A stretch of 64,000 nt of DNA from Parabacteroides goldsteinii DSM 19448 = WAL 12034 (GTDB taxonomy: Bacteria; Bacteroidota; Bacteroidia; Bacteroidales; Tannerellaceae), in the NCBI RefSeq assembly GCF_000969835.1, contig NZ_KQ033913.1, forward strand, positions 1,689,716 through 1,753,715. Direction: 5' to 3'. The notes beneath the pieces are model-generated. The model saw nothing but the letters and a program-made list of their open reading frames with translations. It ran no database searches and was not told the origin of the DNA. Shown in pieces: positions 9,522-17,484 of this stretch (within the stretch, counting starts at the first letter, position 1; each line of letters starts with the position of its first letter). The position numbers were made by a program, and so were the translations under genes.

Positions 9522-10541
9522 ATGTCTAACAGAAACAATATCATAGATATAGCTAAAGGAATAGGTATAATAACTGTTGTATGGGGACATTTACCCAATG
9601 TATGTCCAATTAAAGAAGAAATCTATTTATTTCATATGCCGCTATTTTTTCTTTTATCAGGTTATTTTTTTAAAGATGAATGCCTTAGCTTCATTGAAGT
9701 AGTTAAAAAGAAATTAAAAATATATATATATCCATATATACTTTTCTTTATTATATGTAAAACAGCTTCAGCTGTACTATATTATGGGACAAATCATTCA
9801 GAATTATTCACAATAAGTCCTGGCGTCATTATCAAACCATATGGAGTTGTACGCCCTTTATGGTTCTTTTTGTCTCTGTTTGAAGTACAAATTATATATT
9901 TTCTAATTAGTAAATGTACAGAAAAAGAATTCATAAAATCATTATTATCATTAATTTGTCTACTAATAGGCTTTTCATTATACAAAATGAGGATCTTATT
10001 ACCTTTATATTTAAGCACTTCTTTATCTATGATAATATTTTTACATATAGGACAGTGGATTAATCAACATGCTATACTTACATTTTCCTTACAAAAGCAA
10101 ATAGTTATAATTATCATTGGAAGTATTATTTATATTAGTGCTGTTTACTTAAATATAAATGTAGATGTAATGTTAAACCATTTAGGTAATTATTTTCCAA
10201 TTTCGATATTAGCAGCCATAAGTGCCTCTTGTATTATTCTATATTTTAGCAAACACATTGAGAAGATAAGGTGTCTAGCCTTTATATTGAAGTATCTAGG
10301 GAAAAACTCATTAATTATTTTTGCTTTGCATATTTTGTGTTTTGAAATTGGACGGTATATAATTGGATTTCCTAAACTTGAAAATTCGACTCTTATGGAA
10401 GGGATTTATCTTACTATTTTTGCTATTATTTGCTCATTATTTATTGGTTACCCAATAAAAAAATACATATTATCATTAAATATTTTCAAATACACACCAT
10501 ATTACTTACATTCTAAAACAAAAAAAGACAAATCAGAATAA
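9522..10541 (+). CDS. Acyltransferase family 3 membrane protein (second copy type)
   Basis: This 339-aa polytopic protein has the family signature NIIDIAKGIGIITVVWGHLP, with the active His in WGHLP, then IYLFHMPLFFLLSGYFFK. It is shorter in its first loop than the gene before it and clearly different in sequence, so the two are not a recent tandem duplication. It probably decorates the same glycan with a second acyl group. It follows the first acyltransferase by 54 bp and is very AT-rich. The C-terminus is lysine-rich and cytoplasmic. Confidence 0.83.
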   Translation: MSNRNNIIDIAKGIGIITVVWGHLPNVCPIKEEIYLFHMPLFFLLSGYFFKDECLSFIEVVKKKLKIYIYPYILFFIICKTASAVLYYGTNHSELFTISPGVIIKPYGVVRPLWFFLSLFEVQIIYFLISKCTEKEFIKSLLSLICLLIGFSLYKMRILLPLYLSTSLSMIIFLHIGQWINQHAILTFSLQKQIVIIIIGSIIYISAVYLNINVDVMLNHLGNYFPISILAAISASCIILYFSKHIEKIRCLAFILKYLGKNSLIIFALHILCFEIGRYIIGFPKLENSTLMEGIYLTIFAIICSLFIGYPIKKYILSLNIFKYTPYYLHSKTKKDKSE

Positions 10542-10585
10542 CATAAAAACATTTTGAATTTCAATACATCTTAAATATTTATAGC

Positions 10586-10593
10586 TATTTTTG
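10586..10593 (+). promoter_or_regulatory. Putative Bacteroidetes -7 element upstream of GT2
   Basis: TATTTTTG matches the TAnnTTTG -7 consensus and ends 13 bp before the ATG at 10607. A TTTG lies at 10553-10556, but the 29-bp spacing is longer than the usual 19-21, so only the -7 box supports it. It may give the downstream block separate expression. Confidence 0.35.
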
Positions 10594-10606
10594 CAAAAAA
10601 AAGAGA

Positions 10607-11794
10607 ATGAATTTTCTATTTCAATTGGATACACTCCTGTTCATCATCACTGCGATATTCACAGGATACAATCTTTTTTTCACTTTGGCCTCTTTTGTCA
10701 AAAGAAAAAAAGGAAAGACAGACCATGTTAAAACACAAAGCATTGTAGTTATCTTTGCTGCCTATAAGGAAGACCGGGTAATAAAAGAATCTGTTGAAAG
10801 TTTTATGAAGCAAGATTATCCCCGGGATAAATTTCAGGTAGTAGTGGTCTCTGATCATATGGAGGAGGCAACCAATCTCGCTTTGGGGCAATTGCCAATA
10901 ACTCTTTTTACTCCTGACTTTCAAGAAAGTATGAAGCATAAATCCATATCTTATGCATTAGATCACTTGGAAGGATTTGACCGGGTTATTATTATGGACG
11001 CCGATAATATTACCGACACAGACTTCCTGACCCGCATAAACCAAGCCACACAAACAGTTAAAGTATTGCAGGCCCACAGAACCCGGAAAAATGAAAATAC
11101 ATCCGTTGCCGTGTGGGATGGCATTTCAGAAGAGATAAATAATACTATATTCAGAAAAGGACGTGTGAACGTCGGACTATCATCAGCTTTGATCGGTTCC
11201 GGAATGGTTTTTGATTTTGAATGGCTGAAACAACATATGCATGAGTGCAAAACCTTTGCGGAAGACAAAGAACTGGAAGCTATCCTGGCCAGAGACAACA
11301 TATTCGTAGATTACAGTGATGATATATATGTATATGATGAGAAGACCGCCAGACAAGACATTCTGATCAGACAACGGTCAAGATGGTTCCATGCTCAGAT
11401 TCTTGCATTTTCCCTGATAACAAAGGATTTTAATATAAGGAAGATAAATCTGTCATATATTGACAAGGTCATCCAATGGATCCCTTTCCCCAGACCAGTC
11501 CGTTTTTTGCTGATATTCCTGATGATACTCTTCTGGTCTGTCGTATCGTTTTCCGTTGCAATTAAATGGTATTACCTGCTAATCATCAAAATAGGAACAT
11601 ATCTCTTAGCAATACCCCGGAATATGTACACCCAAGACTTTTTCGTCAGCATAACAAAACTACCATCAATGATGATAGCACTGTTACGCAGTTACACGGC
11701 TTCGATTTGCCGCGTAAAAAAGAAAGACATGAGTTTCAACAATACACCGCATCATATCACTAAAAAGAATAATCATGAAACATCCATGAAATAA
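10607..11794 (+). CDS. Membrane-associated family 2 glycosyltransferase (GT2), paralogue of the 1964-3193 gene
   Basis: This 395-aa protein has an N-terminal membrane segment (about residues 8-30), a GT-A domain with VIFAAYKEDR, the DxD motif DAD at 131-133 and a QRSRW motif at 256-260, and C-terminal membrane segments at about 290-350. The layout and many motifs are shared with the GT2 at 1964-3193, so the two arose by duplication or were recruited from the same family. It should elongate a lipid-linked glycan. Its base composition is less AT-rich than the acyltransferases before it. The IS110 element follows 72 bp after its stop. Confidence 0.85.
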   Translation: MNFLFQLDTLLFIITAIFTGYNLFFTLASFVKRKKGKTDHVKTQSIVVIFAAYKEDRVIKESVESFMKQDYPRDKFQVVVVSDHMEEATNLALGQLPITLFTPDFQESMKHKSISYALDHLEGFDRVIIMDADNITDTDFLTRINQATQTVKVLQAHRTRKNENTSVAVWDGISEEINNTIFRKGRVNVGLSSALIGSGMVFDFEWLKQHMHECKTFAEDKELEAILARDNIFVDYSDDIYVYDEKTARQDILIRQRSRWFHAQILAFSLITKDFNIRKINLSYIDKVIQWIPFPRPVRFLLIFLMILFWSVVSFSVAIKWYYLLIIKIGTYLLAIPRNMYTQDFFVSITKLPSMMIALLRSYTASICRVKKKDMSFNNTPHHITKKNNHETSMK

Positions 11795-11866
11795 ATTTCG
11801 TCCAAGAGAATGTAAATAGGGGGGTATTGTTTACTTTAGTGTCATTCACTCGAAAAAACGAATGCA

Positions 11867-13125
11867 ATGAAAACAGTACCTTTTGAACAAGTCATCCTCC
11901 GGGGTTGTGGAATAGATGTCCACAAGGACATGGTAGTTGCTACGATAAGTGGCGAAGGTCTCAAAACTGAAACCCGCAGTTACAAGACCTTCAGTAGTTC
12001 TTTGACAGAATTAAAAGAATGGTTATTATCCAGTGGCATTACGCATGTAGCCATGGAAAGTACCGGTGTTTACTGGAAGCCGGTTTATAAGATTCTTGAA
12101 TGTCCTGATATGAAAGTCTGGATCGTGAACGCACGGCACATCAAGTATGTTCCCGGGCACAAAACGGATAAAAAGGATAGTGCCTGGATTTGCAAACTGC
12201 TTTTAGCAGGTTTGTTGAAACCGAGTTATATCCCGGAGCGTGAACAACGTGAGCTTCGTGATTTAACCCGTTACCGTAACAAGTTGATCCAGCATGTATC
12301 TTCTGAGAAAAACCGTATTGTTCGTATCCTGGAAGATTGTAACATCAAACTTTCCAGCGTGGTGTGCAGCCTGGACGGAGTCGTGGCGAACAAGCTGATA
12401 GATATGTTGATCGATAAGGGTCATGTAACAATGGATGACATAACTTGCATCTATCATAAAAAACTTGAAGCCAGTCCGGAACTTCTTTATCAGGCTTGTG
12501 AAGGCTTTATAGAACCGCATCACATCTATATGTTGCAGACCATCCGTAAAGATATGGAACAGACGAAAGCCATCATAGCTGACCTTACCTGCCGTATAAA
12601 AGAGGTTTTATCTCCTTATGAGAATGTGATGGAACTCTTGCAGAAGATCCCCGGACTTAGCCGGAAAACGGTTGAAGACCTGATAGCAGAGATAGGTGTG
12701 GATATGGAAGCCTTTCCAACCGAAAAGCACCTGGCTTCGTGGGCCGGTGTCTGTCCTGGCAATAACGAGAGCGCAGGTAAAAAAAAAGTGGTAGAACCAC
12801 CCATGGCAACAAACAGTTGAAAGCCGTAATCACGGAGGCTGCGTGGGCAGCCACCCGTACCAAGAACACCTTTTACAGTGCACGTTATCACCGTTTAGCC
12901 GCCCGTCGAGGGAAAAAGAGGGCTTTAGTAGCAGTAGGACACTCGATCCTGAAATCGGTATGGCATGTACTGAAAGAGGCTTGTGAGTATAAGGAACTCG
13001 GTGCGGAATATCTCAACCAAAGGATGGAGCAGAAACGGAAAAATTACTTGAAGAAAGAGCTGGAAGCACTTGGCTATAAAGTTAAAATCAGCCGTGATGA
13101 TGGTCCAATCCCAGAAGTAGGTTAA
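11867..13125 (+). pseudogene. IS110-family transposase split by a -1 frameshift
   Basis: The first frame (11867-12820, 317 aa) carries the RuvC-like DEDD residues: D17 in CGIDVHKD, E64 in AMESTGVYW, and D101/D104 in TDKKD. It then has the Transposase_20 start (QKIPGLSRKTVEDLIAEIG) and the ASWAGVCPGNNESAGKKK segment around the expected catalytic serine. After a run of nine A (12779-12787) the frame is lost and a stop follows at 12818. The -1 frame continues the family sequence (SGRTTHGNKQLKAVITEAAW) to 13125. One extra A would restore a protein of 419 aa. Either a 1-base deletion has inactivated it, or slippage on A9 makes some full-length product. The second frame could also restart at TTG 12817. 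Confidence 0.85.
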
Positions 13126-13412
13126 AAACATAGAGAAGGTCGATTTTTACTGGCTTGTTGTCGTAAGAAACAGCAAGAGGTCGCTCATGAAACTGATCTC
13201 AACTGCTAAGCGGTCAAGACTGCGAGTCCTTTAACGCGTGTATGAAATTTTTTTTCTTAGCTGTTGTAAAATTATAAAATGCCCAAAGATAATAGCCAAC
13301 CGCATTTGTATCTATACAAGTGCTCTCTTTTGTTTTGTCTGAACTCTAAAAAAATCAATTTATTAATGGTTTAAACGGCTCTCTTGAGATAGGGAGCGCA
13401 ATTTATTTACAT
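13126..13412 (+). other. Non-coding arm downstream of IS110 transposase; possible bridge RNA region
   Basis: No coding frame is evident in these 287 bp. Short pairing arms are visible near 13155-13180 (TGTT/AACA). A GCTCTCT...AGGGAGC hairpin at 13378-13397 lies just before the next GT start. IS110 elements encode a structured guide RNA in one non-coding arm, and the upstream arm here is only 72 bp, so this arm is the better candidate. The right end of the IS should lie somewhere inside it. Confidence 0.35.
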
Positions 13413-14297
13413 ATGAAAAAAGTCTCCATAATAACTGTTAATTATAACGGGGTCACAGATACATGTGAAATGATTGAATCATTAAAACGGCATGAAAATT
13501 ATCCTTACGAACTGATTGTTGTGGATAACGGTTCAGCCAGCCTGAATGATTACACTTTGTTAAAAGAAAAATATCCTGATGCAAAAGTAATACGAAACGA
13601 TATAAACCTCGGATTTGCGGAAGGAAATAACATCGGTGTCAAACAGGCAACCGGTGATTACTTGTTTTTCCTGAATAACGATACGATCATTACCCGCCCC
13701 ATTCTTGAGATACTGGTAAAACGGCTGGATAGTGATGAAAAAATAGGATGTGTCTCCCCTAAAACGACTTTCTGGCCGCAAAACAATAAACTGCAATATG
13801 CAGGAGCCACTCCAATGAGTTACATAACACTCCGTAACGAATTCATCGGCTACTCACAGGAAGACGACGGAAGGTTTGATGTCCCGCAGGAAACAGCCTT
13901 TGCCAATGGAGCAGCCATGATGATCCGGACGGCTGATATTCAAAAGTTCGGTTATATGAGCGAATACTATTTTTTGTATTATGAGGAACTGGATTGGTGT
14001 ACCTTCATGCATAAAGCCGGATTTAGTATCTGGTATGAACCTCAGGCAGTCGTCGGACATAAAGAAAGTGCCAGTGTCGGTCTGCAAAGTCCGTTACAAG
14101 TATATTTTCATACCCGCAATCGCCTGATATTTGCCCAAAGAACATTGTCTGACCCATTTGAAAGGAAATGTTCATATCTATATCAGCTTTTTGTTGCTTT
14201 ACCTAAGCACTTTCTGATTTATTTATGCCAAGGAAAATTCAAGCTGATACTTCCTTTGCTTAAAGGAGGAATAGACGGAATCTCTTTTATCAGATAA
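13413..14297 (+). CDS. Family 2 glycosyltransferase, rhamnosyltransferase-like (WbbL type)
   Basis: This 294-aa protein has a soluble GT-A fold: VSIITVNYNGVTDT at the start, LIVVDNGSAS, the DxD-equivalent FFLNNDTII, FANGAAMMIR, and EELDWCTFMHKAGF containing the likely catalytic base. This order is typical of WbbL/RfbF-type enzymes, many of which transfer rhamnose to lipid-linked glycans. Rhamnose specificity is a family tendency, not proven here. It begins after the IS110 arm and is followed 14 bp later by another GT2, so the two are probably co-transcribed. Confidence 0.86.
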   Translation: MKKVSIITVNYNGVTDTCEMIESLKRHENYPYELIVVDNGSASLNDYTLLKEKYPDAKVIRNDINLGFAEGNNIGVKQATGDYLFFLNNDTIITRPILEILVKRLDSDEKIGCVSPKTTFWPQNNKLQYAGATPMSYITLRNEFIGYSQEDDGRFDVPQETAFANGAAMMIRTADIQKFGYMSEYYFLYYEELDWCTFMHKAGFSIWYEPQAVVGHKESASVGLQSPLQVYFHTRNRLIFAQRTLSDPFERKCSYLYQLFVALPKHFLIYLCQGKFKLILPLLKGGIDGISFIR

Positions 14298-14311
14298 ATA
14301 AATATAAAACC

Positions 14312-15499
14312 ATGCAAGAAGTATTTTACACTGTAATCGAATGGCTATTTTGGATCGGTATCTTTATAGTCTTCTATACCTATCTGGGATACGGTATATT
14401 ATTATATGTATTAGTAAAAGTAAAAGAACTCTTCCAAAAACCCATAAGCATAGGATTGCCTGAGCCTCTTCCTGAAGTTACCCTCTTCATTGCGGCATAC
14501 AATGAAGAAGATATCGTTGCTTCCAAGATGGAGAACAGTCATGCCCTCGCCTATCCGACCGATAAGCTGAAAATCGTTTGGGTTACAGACGGGTCGAACG
14601 ACCGTACGAATGAACTCCTGAAACAATATCCGGAAGTAACCGTGCTTTTCCAACCGCAACGCAAAGGGAAAACAGCCGCCCTGAACCGAGGTATACAATA
14701 TATAACAACGCCCTACGTCATCTTTACGGATGCAAATACCATGCTTAATAAAGAAGCCGTGCATGAAATTATCCGCCAATTCTCCAATCCGGAGGTCGGA
14801 TGCGTAGCCGGAGAAAAAAGAGTGGAAACAAACACTGCCCAGGGAGCTACGGCGGGAGAAGGTATTTACTGGAAATACGAATCAGCCCTGAAAGCATTAG
14901 ACTACCGGTTGTATTCGGCAGTCGGAGCAGCAGGAGAGTTATTTGCCGTACGGACGGAGTTATTCGAACAAATGCCGTCAGACACCCTGCTTGACGACTT
15001 CATTCTTTCATTACGTATTGCACAAAAAGGATATAAAATAGCCTATTGTAAAGAAGCCTACGCTACCGAAACCGCTTCCCTCAATATGAAAGAAGAAGAA
15101 AAACGCAAAATACGCATTGCTGCCGGAGGACTGCAATCGGTCTGGCGTCTGCGAAACCTGTTCAACATCTTCCGTTATGGTATGCTTAGTTTTCAATTTG
15201 TGAGCCATCGTGTCTTACGATGGACCATTACGCCGGTCATGTTATTTCTTTTAATACCATTAAATATAATATTAGCCTGTTATGGAGGGTTTACTTATAT
15301 ATTTTTACTACTTTTACAAGTTGCATTCTATATAATGGCTTATGCCGGTTATATGATGGAACAGAAAAATGTTCGAAACAAGTTGTTTTTTATCCCCTAC
15401 TACTTCTCTTTCATGAATATAAATGTGATAAGAGGTTTTTTCTATTTAGCTGGAAATAAAGGGAATGGAGCATGGGAGAAAGCAAAAAGAATTCAATAA
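14312..15499 (+). CDS. Membrane family 2 glycosyltransferase (BcsA/NodC-like architecture)
   Basis: This 395-aa protein has an N-terminal membrane segment (about residues 10-36), a GT-A domain and about three C-terminal membrane segments (about 300-380). Motifs include TLFIAAYNEEDIVA, VTDGSNDRTNELL, the DxD-equivalent FTDANTM, DDFILSLRIAQKGYK and a basic KRKIRIAAGGLQ box in the place of the QxxRW of processive synthases. It could be a processive or single-addition enzyme at the membrane. It is the last gene of the visible glycan-building block; the kinase gene after it has its own promoter. Confidence 0.85.
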   Translation: MQEVFYTVIEWLFWIGIFIVFYTYLGYGILLYVLVKVKELFQKPISIGLPEPLPEVTLFIAAYNEEDIVASKMENSHALAYPTDKLKIVWVTDGSNDRTNELLKQYPEVTVLFQPQRKGKTAALNRGIQYITTPYVIFTDANTMLNKEAVHEIIRQFSNPEVGCVAGEKRVETNTAQGATAGEGIYWKYESALKALDYRLYSAVGAAGELFAVRTELFEQMPSDTLLDDFILSLRIAQKGYKIAYCKEAYATETASLNMKEEEKRKIRIAAGGLQSVWRLRNLFNIFRYGMLSFQFVSHRVLRWTITPVMLFLLIPLNIILACYGGFTYIFLLLLQVAFYIMAYAGYMMEQKNVRNKLFFIPYYFSFMNINVIRGFFYLAGNKGNGAWEKAKRIQ

Positions 15500-15532
15500 A
15501 AAAAATAATTCTAAAATGTAACAAGGAAAACG

Positions 15533-15563
15533 CCTGTAAATTCAAACATTATTAATATTTTTG
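15533..15563 (+). promoter_or_regulatory. Bacteroidetes-type promoter of the REC-histidine kinase gene
   Basis: A -33-like CCTG (15533-15536) lies 19 bp before a perfect -7 element TATTTTTG (15556-15563), matching the TTTG-N19-21-TAnnTTTG pattern. Transcription should start near 15570. That leaves almost no leader for a GTG start at 15574 and favours the ATG at 15607. Confidence 0.6.
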
Positions 15564-15606
15564 CGTACGCATAGTGATTGAATATCAAGAAAAGTTTAAA
15601 TTTGAT

Positions 15607-16725
15607 ATGGATAATTTAGCAGCAGGATATACAGTATTGATCGTTGACGATGTACCAACCAACGTCATGTTAGTACAAGCTATATTAAAAAAAGAAGGCT
15701 ACAGGCTATTAACCTGTGACAGCGGAGCCAAGGCTTTACGTCTGGCACATGACAAGCACCCTAATCTCATACTATTAGATATCATGATGCCGGAGATGGA
15801 TGGATACGAAGTATTACAGCATCTTAAAAGTAATCCGGACACAAACGATATACCTGTTATTATCATGTCGGCCCTGAGTGATATGCAGAGTATAGTAAAA
15901 GGTTACCAGCTCGGAGCAACAGAATATGTGACGAAACCGTTCCAGAGAGAGGAATTGGTTAAGCGCGTAGCTCACCGTTTCGAGTTATTCAGCATTAAAC
16001 GAATTAAGCAGGAACTGGAAAACACCATAGAATCCCGTGACACCCTTTATTCCGTTATCGCCCATGATCTGCGTTCGCCACTAGGTTCTCTGAAAATGAT
16101 GAACAATGCGATCCTTATGATGGTAGATAAAGACCAGGTAAGTCCGGAAGTATTTGAAATGCTCCAGATGATGAACAAGACGTCGGAAGAAATCTTCCTG
16201 CTGTTGGATAATTTGCTTAAGTGGGCTAAAAACCGTCTGAAGAAACAAAATGTATATAAACAGGAAACTGATATAAACAGCCTGGTTTCAAGCACAGCAG
16301 AAATATATATCCCGATGGCAACCCAAAAAGGACTGACTATCCAATTACAGGACATGGACAAAGAACTATCCGGTTTTGTTGATATAGACATGATCAAAAC
16401 AGTTGTCAGGAACCTTATTTCAAATGCTATTAAGTTCAGCTTTGAAGGCGGAACCATTACTATCGGTTCCAAGATAGAAGGAGACCATGTTGTTATCAGC
16501 GTCAAAGACTCCGGCAAGGGGATAAAGAAAGAAGACCAGGAAAAGCTGTTAAAACAGAATACTCACTTCACGTCCTACGGAACGAATAATGAAAAAGGTT
16601 CCGGATTAGGTTTGATGCTTTGCAAAGACTTTGTTGAACAGCATGACGGAAAGCTCTGGTTCGAGTCGGAAGAAGGTAAAGGTTCCACATTCTTCGCATC
16701 CCTGAAAGCGTTGAGTAAAGAATAA
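15607..16725 (+). CDS. Soluble response regulator-histidine kinase (REC-HisKA-HATPase)
   Basis: With the ATG at 15607 the protein has 372 aa; a GTG at 15574 would add 11 residues but would leave no leader after the promoter just upstream. Domains in order are: a receiver domain (about 8-125) with phospho-acceptor D58 in LILLDIMMPEMDG and the conserved K110 in TKPF; a dimerisation/phospho-acceptor domain with H153 in IAHDLRSPLGS; and a HATPase_c domain with NLISNAIKF (269-277), DSGKGI (301-306) and GSGLGL (331-336). There is no membrane segment. The receiver comes first, so kinase output is probably tuned by an incoming phosphoryl group. Its partners are not in the window. It follows the polysaccharide genes but has its own promoter. 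Confidence 0.9.
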   Translation: MDNLAAGYTVLIVDDVPTNVMLVQAILKKEGYRLLTCDSGAKALRLAHDKHPNLILLDIMMPEMDGYEVLQHLKSNPDTNDIPVIIMSALSDMQSIVKGYQLGATEYVTKPFQREELVKRVAHRFELFSIKRIKQELENTIESRDTLYSVIAHDLRSPLGSLKMMNNAILMMVDKDQVSPEVFEMLQMMNKTSEEIFLLLDNLLKWAKNRLKKQNVYKQETDINSLVSSTAEIYIPMATQKGLTIQLQDMDKELSGFVDIDMIKTVVRNLISNAIKFSFEGGTITIGSKIEGDHVVISVKDSGKGIKKEDQEKLLKQNTHFTSYGTNNEKGSGLGLMLCKDFVEQHDGKLWFESEEGKGSTFFASLKALSKE

Positions 16726-16735
16726 AAAGAAACTA

Positions 16736-16780
16736 TATAATGAAAAAGGGAAGGTTCATCACCTTCCCTTTTTCATTATA
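16736..16780. terminator. Bidirectional terminator, perfect 20-bp stem
   Basis: Arms at 16736-16755 and 16761-16780 pair perfectly over 20 bp around the 5-base loop TCATC, with A/T tracts on both sides. It ends the kinase gene (+) and overlaps the last codon and stop of the GNAT gene (-), so it serves both. Confidence 0.9.
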
Positions 16781-17295
16781 ACCCGATTCAAATCTGAAGC
16801 GAACCGCTTATATTCAATATCCGGTATGGTTTCTCCGGAGGAAAGAACAACTAACGAATGATCCGGATATCCATTTCTGTAAGCCGGATGGGTATGAGGA
16901 TACGGATTTTCTACAAACCCATGTAACTGATAAAAATGCAAGCGGGCAGCAGAGACATTATCCGTAACAGGGTCTATTTCTAATAATACACGCCCACTTT
17001 CCTGCTCTATCAGATTCTTCAGAATCAAACCTCCCAGACCTTTCCCGCGCTCATTCGGATGGATTGCAAAATGTTCCACATACGTATAACTATCGAATCT
17101 CCAATAAGCGATAAAGCCCAATAAAAGATCATTGACCGGATCAATATGACAATCCAAATGATACCGGCTGTCTGAAAACGCGTCCTGTTGCTGCTCCACA
17201 GTCCGTTGTTCATAGATTGGGAAACTTATATCATATATGTTTCTAAAAGCAGTATACCGCGGATGATCCGTTGCTGTCAATCTTATAATCTCCAT
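16759..17295 (-). CDS. GNAT family N-acetyltransferase
   Basis: This 178-aa protein has the GNAT fold: a central VEHFAIHPNERGKGLGGLIL segment holds the acetyl-CoA-binding motif A (R-G-K-G-L-G). Then follow LLEIDPVTDNVSAARLHFYQLHGF, the usual motif B/C region with a Tyr that can act as general acid. The substrate is unknown. It is a single gene facing the polysaccharide locus; its stop codon lies inside the shared terminator. A -7 box upstream (17322-17329) fits its own promoter. Confidence 0.88.
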   Translation of the reverse strand: MEIIRLTATDHPRYTAFRNIYDISFPIYEQRTVEQQQDAFSDSRYHLDCHIDPVNDLLLGFIAYWRFDSYTYVEHFAIHPNERGKGLGGLILKNLIEQESGRVLLEIDPVTDNVSAARLHFYQLHGFVENPYPHTHPAYRNGYPDHSLVVLSSGETIPDIEYKRFASDLNRVIMKKGR

Positions 17296-17321
17296 CTTGT
17301 TTTTGTGTTCTTAAACGGATA

Positions 17322-17355
17322 CAAAGATAAAAACTAATGCTTTCTAACCTGCAAG
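17322..17355 (-). promoter_or_regulatory. Putative promoter of the GNAT gene
   Basis: Read on the - strand, TATCTTTG (17322-17329) matches the -7 consensus and lies 26 bp before the start codon. A CTTG at 17352-17355 could be the -33 box at 22-bp spacing, slightly long. Confidence 0.45.
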
Positions 17356-17392
17356 CAATTGTATTCAAATATAAACATACAACCTTTATACT

Positions 17393-17454
17393 GTTTCATT
17401 ACTATGAAACAAATGTTTCTCCCTAATGAAACAAGTGTTCCACTAGGGAGAAAC
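17393..17454. repeat. Two adjacent perfect hairpins after the efflux operon
   Basis: GTTTCAT/ATGAAAC pair at 17393-17399 and 17404-17410 (4-base loop). GTTTCTCCCTA/TAGGGAGAAAC pair at 17415-17425 and 17444-17454 (11-bp stem, 18-base loop that itself repeats ATGAAAC). They sit 31 bp beyond the stop of the TolC-like gene and could end or protect the efflux mRNA. No clear T-run follows, so they are not an ordinary terminator. Confidence 0.7.
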
Positions 17455-17484
17455 AGATTTTACTTAGTATGTATTTTCCAGAGG

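Larger units (their letters stand above)
11795..13412 (+). mobile_element. IS110-family insertion sequence (outer limits, exact ends not determined)
   Basis: An IS110-type transposase (11867-13125) sits between two glycosyltransferase genes, with 72 bp before and 287 bp after it. IS110 elements lack obvious terminal inverted repeats and target duplications, and I could not fix the ends. The given limits are the neighbouring coding borders. The longer downstream non-coding arm is where members of the IS1111-like branch carry their guide (bridge) RNA. Confidence 0.7.

Noticed and set aside
15574..15606. GTG start for the REC-histidine kinase
   Set aside because: The promoter predicts a transcript start at about 15570, leaving no leader; ATG 15607 directly precedes the receiver domain.
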